Shown here in pieces: positions 62,145 through 64,000 of a stretch of 64,000 nt of DNA. The DNA comes from AG-339-G14 sp902553315. Its GTDB lineage: Bacteria; Pseudomonadota; Gammaproteobacteria; Magnimaribacterales; AG-339-G14. Where the stretch lies: assembly GCA_902553315.1 (NCBI GenBank), contig CACDKN010000001.1, positions 124,001 through 188,000 of the forward strand. Reading direction: 5' to 3'. The number at the start of each line of letters is the position of its first letter. The stretch's first letter is position 1. The notes beneath the pieces were generated by a model. It saw only the letters and a list, made by a program, of their open reading frames with translations. It was not told the DNA's origin and did not search any database. The position numbers and the translations under genes are program-made.

Positions 62145-63314
62145 ATGCAAGAAAAAACTTTAGACGTCGTTGTTTATGGAGCAACTGGATATACGGGTAA
62201 ATTAGTCGTTGAATACCTGCTGAATCAATATGGTAAAGGTGAAGATTTTAAATGGGCTATTGCTGGCAGAAACCAAGACAAACTTAATAATCTAATTGAG
62301 GAGTTCGAGCTAGGCTCAGAAGTTCCCGCTATCACTGCCGATGGAAATGACATCCAAAGCCTAGAGACAATGGTTCAACAAGCTAAATGTATTCTGACGA
62401 CTGCCGGCCCTTATCAATTATATGGTTCAAATCTAGTTAAGGCTTGTGCGGAGAATGGCACAGATTATGTTGATCTTTGTGGAGAGCCAGCTTGGATGCA
62501 TCGCATGATAGAAGAGCACAGCGATAAGGCCAATCAAACTGGAGCCAGAATTGTATTTTCTTGTGGTTTTGACAGCATACCCTTTGATCTTGGAGTTTAC
62601 TTTCTTCAAGAAAAAGTAAAATCAAAAGTGGGTGACACAGCAACTGCGATCAGAGGAAGAGTAAGAGCAATGAACGGAGAATTCTCAGGTGGAACGGCTC
62701 TATCAATGACCTCGACAATGGCATCTCTTAAAGAAAAGCCAGAATTGATAGAGATATTGGCTAACCCCTTTTCTCTGGCAAACGGCTTCCAAGGCCCAGA
62801 ACAACCAAACGATTCCAAACCTCAATTTGATGAAAAACTAGAGACCTGGGTTGCTCCTTTTTTTATGGCACCCATAAATAGTAAAAATATTCACCGTTCT
62901 AACGCATTGTTAAATCACTCTTATGGAAAGGAATTCACTTATAACGAGATGTGGATTCAAGGACCTGGAGATGAAGGACAGGCTGCAGCTGAATTAATTT
63001 CCAAAGTTAATCCTTTAGAAAACGCTCCTAAGCCAGGAGAAGGGCCTTCAAAAGAAGCTCGAGAAAATGGAAATTATGACATCCTTTTTTGCGCAGATTT
63101 AGACAATGGCTCTTCAATGCATGCGTCTGTTACAGGAGACTTAGATCCTGGATATGGATCCACATCGAAAATGATTGCAGAAAGCGCTATTTGCCTGATT
63201 CAAGACTGTACTGATCTAGCAGGCGGAATTTATACTCCTGCGGCATCAATGGGAAGTAAATTAATCTCTAGATTAGAAGCAAGCGCTGGGCTTAGGTTTT
63301 CTGAAGAAAATTAA
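62145..63314 (+). CDS. saccharopine dehydrogenase-like / trans-acting enoyl reductase family protein
   Basis: 389 residues. The N-terminal Rossmann loop is GATGYTGKLVVEYLL (residues 12-26), followed by WAIAGRNQDKLN and a CGEPAWM...SCGFDSIPFDLGV block typical of the YqjI/saccharopine reductase-like and trans-acting enoyl reductase families. The family includes lipid-modifying reductases; the actual substrate here is unknown. Preceded by GAGGGAG. It is likely co-transcribed with the MAPEG gene 8 nt later. Confidence 0.8.
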   Translation: MQEKTLDVVVYGATGYTGKLVVEYLLNQYGKGEDFKWAIAGRNQDKLNNLIEEFELGSEVPAITADGNDIQSLETMVQQAKCILTTAGPYQLYGSNLVKACAENGTDYVDLCGEPAWMHRMIEEHSDKANQTGARIVFSCGFDSIPFDLGVYFLQEKVKSKVGDTATAIRGRVRAMNGEFSGGTALSMTSTMASLKEKPELIEILANPFSLANGFQGPEQPNDSKPQFDEKLETWVAPFFMAPINSKNIHRSNALLNHSYGKEFTYNEMWIQGPGDEGQAAAELISKVNPLENAPKPGEGPSKEARENGNYDILFCADLDNGSSMHASVTGDLDPGYGSTSKMIAESAICLIQDCTDLAGGIYTPAASMGSKLISRLEASAGLRFSEEN

Positions 63315-63322
63315 ATTAATCC

Positions 63323-63730
63323 ATGAGCTTGGAGGTAACTTTAATCTATACAATTCTTTTGATTGTCTTCTTGCTCATCTTAACAATTCGAGTTCTTGAT
63401 TTGAGAGGAAGTCCAGTCACAAAGTTTCTTCATGCTCCCGATAGAGTTGTAAGCCCAGTGACCCTTGAACGTGCGATTAGAGCCCATGGTAATTTAATTG
63501 AATACGCACCATTATTTTTACTACTTCTGTTATTGGCAGAAATAAATCAATTAAACGCAGTCATTCTTCATTTAAGTGGCGCCTCGTTTCTTCTTGGAAG
63601 ATTAATGCATGGCATAGGTTTCGGATTTTTAAGGCACAGTCCAATTATGAGAATTGGTGGGATGGCGCTGACGTTTTTAGGTTTTATTATTTTATTGCTA
63701 ACCACAGCAAGTCAGTTGCTAAGTGTTTAA
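63323..63730 (+). CDS. MAPEG-family membrane protein
   Basis: 135 residues with about four membrane helices. ERAIRAHGNLIEYAPLFLLLL (around 50-70) is the MAPEG signature (glutathione- and lipid-handling membrane enzymes). The C-terminal helix region is RHSPIMRIGGMALTFLG. Role in cell is unproven; glutathione conjugation would fit with gshA and the GST. The stop shares TTAA with the next convergent gene (63727-63730). Confidence 0.85.
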   Translation: MSLEVTLIYTILLIVFLLILTIRVLDLRGSPVTKFLHAPDRVVSPVTLERAIRAHGNLIEYAPLFLLLLLLAEINQLNAVILHLSGASFLLGRLMHGIGFGFLRHSPIMRIGGMALTFLGFIILLLTTASQLLSV

Positions 63731-64000
63731 TCTTTTAAAAAACCCTTCATGAATTCAGGAACTACTTTGGCTCTGGAGTGATCTGAAATCCTAACGCATT
63801 TATTTTCCATAGTACCTAGTCCCTCAATGGTTGTTGTTAGCTCATCTCCGTCTTTTAGAAATTTTCCCGAAGCGATACCAACTCCACTTGGAGTTCCTGT
63901 CCAAATGGCGTCTCCAACTTTAAGCGTTACAATTTCAGAGAGATAAGAAATAATTGAAGGCACATCAAAAATTAGATCATTAGTGTTGTCTTTTTGCACT
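63727..64000 (-). CDS. fumarylacetoacetate hydrolase-family protein, C-terminal part
   Basis: About 91 residues of the C-terminal end; the start lies beyond the window. QKDNTNDLIFDVPSIISYLS and DAIWTGTPSGVG are hallmarks of the FAH family, whose members cleave or decarboxylate C-C bonds in acylpyruvate- or catechol-type pathways. The G-T-P-S-G-V-G loop is substrate-binding. No further identification is possible. Convergent with the MAPEG gene. Confidence 0.88.
   Translation of the reverse strand, partial: VQKDNTNDLIFDVPSIISYLSEIVTLKVGDAIWTGTPSGVGIASGKFLKDGDELTTTIEGLGTMENKCVRISDHSRAKVVPEFMKGFLKD

Noticed and set aside
1..64000. tRNA, rRNA, CRISPR, insertion sequences or prophage
   Set aside because: Looked for by eye in the gaps; no tRNA cloverleaf, repeat-spacer pattern, transposase or phage gene was found.

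Overview
The window is a visibly AT-rich, gene-dense piece of a gammaproteobacterial chromosome that spans the replication origin. No rRNA, tRNA, insertion sequence, prophage or CRISPR array was seen. Gene order is close to the origin region known from Pseudomonas: a cox cluster, aroE/tsaC, def-fmt-trkA, a glycyl-tRNA synthetase gene with gmhB, gyrB-recF-dnaN-dnaA, rpmH-rnpA-yidD-yidC-mnmE-mnmG-rsmG-parA-parB, the atp operon and glmU-glmS. It is contracted: rsmB, dprA, lysM and atpI are absent from their usual places. Together with very short gaps, several TTG/GTG starts, and DUF3604, SelO, HupE and MAPEG genes, this suggests a streamlined marine heterotroph of the SAR86 type. That placement is inference, not the result of a search.

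Layout. 1-14.9 kb is accessory: small orphan genes, an OGFr_N-like protein, three tandem secreted paralogues, a thermonuclease, SelO, a 33-aa membrane peptide gene and a 40-aa zinc-ribbon gene that are both very short, an oxidoreductase, a DUF3604 / PpiC / HupE operon, a lipoprotein, a GST, a DUF4345-like protein and a dienelactone-hydrolase-like protein. 15-19 kb carries pckA, gshA and a quinone oxidoreductase. 19.1-30.3 kb, minus strand, holds two unknown membrane proteins and the whole aa3/caa3-type cytochrome c oxidase assembly set (sco, ctaB, ctaA, a Sco-like protein, surf1, cox3, cox11, coxA, coxB), followed upstream by aroE, tsaC and purE. 30.3-36.5 kb, plus strand, holds def, fmt, trkA, trkH, a single-chain glyS and gmhB.

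From 42.4 kb transcription diverges: gyrB-recF-dnaN-dnaA run left, and an unbroken plus-strand block from rpmH to glmS runs right. Two perfect DnaA boxes lie between dnaA and rpmH. A second AT-rich, DnaA-box-like region lies between mnmE and mnmG. A perfect 16-bp parS palindrome sits inside recF, matching the ParA/ParB genes 10 kb away. The last 4 kb holds a GNAT acetyltransferase, an NAD(P)-binding protein, a MerC-like protein, a saccharopine-dehydrogenase-like reductase, a MAPEG protein and a truncated FAH-family hydrolase.

The parts least explained by known biology are the tandem secreted paralogues and their possible lipoprotein relative, the 33-aa membrane peptide with helically phased repeats in its upstream region, the two four-helix proteins at the end of the cox cluster, and the replacement of glyQ/glyS by a one-chain enzyme. 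No complete new defence or biosynthetic system is evident.
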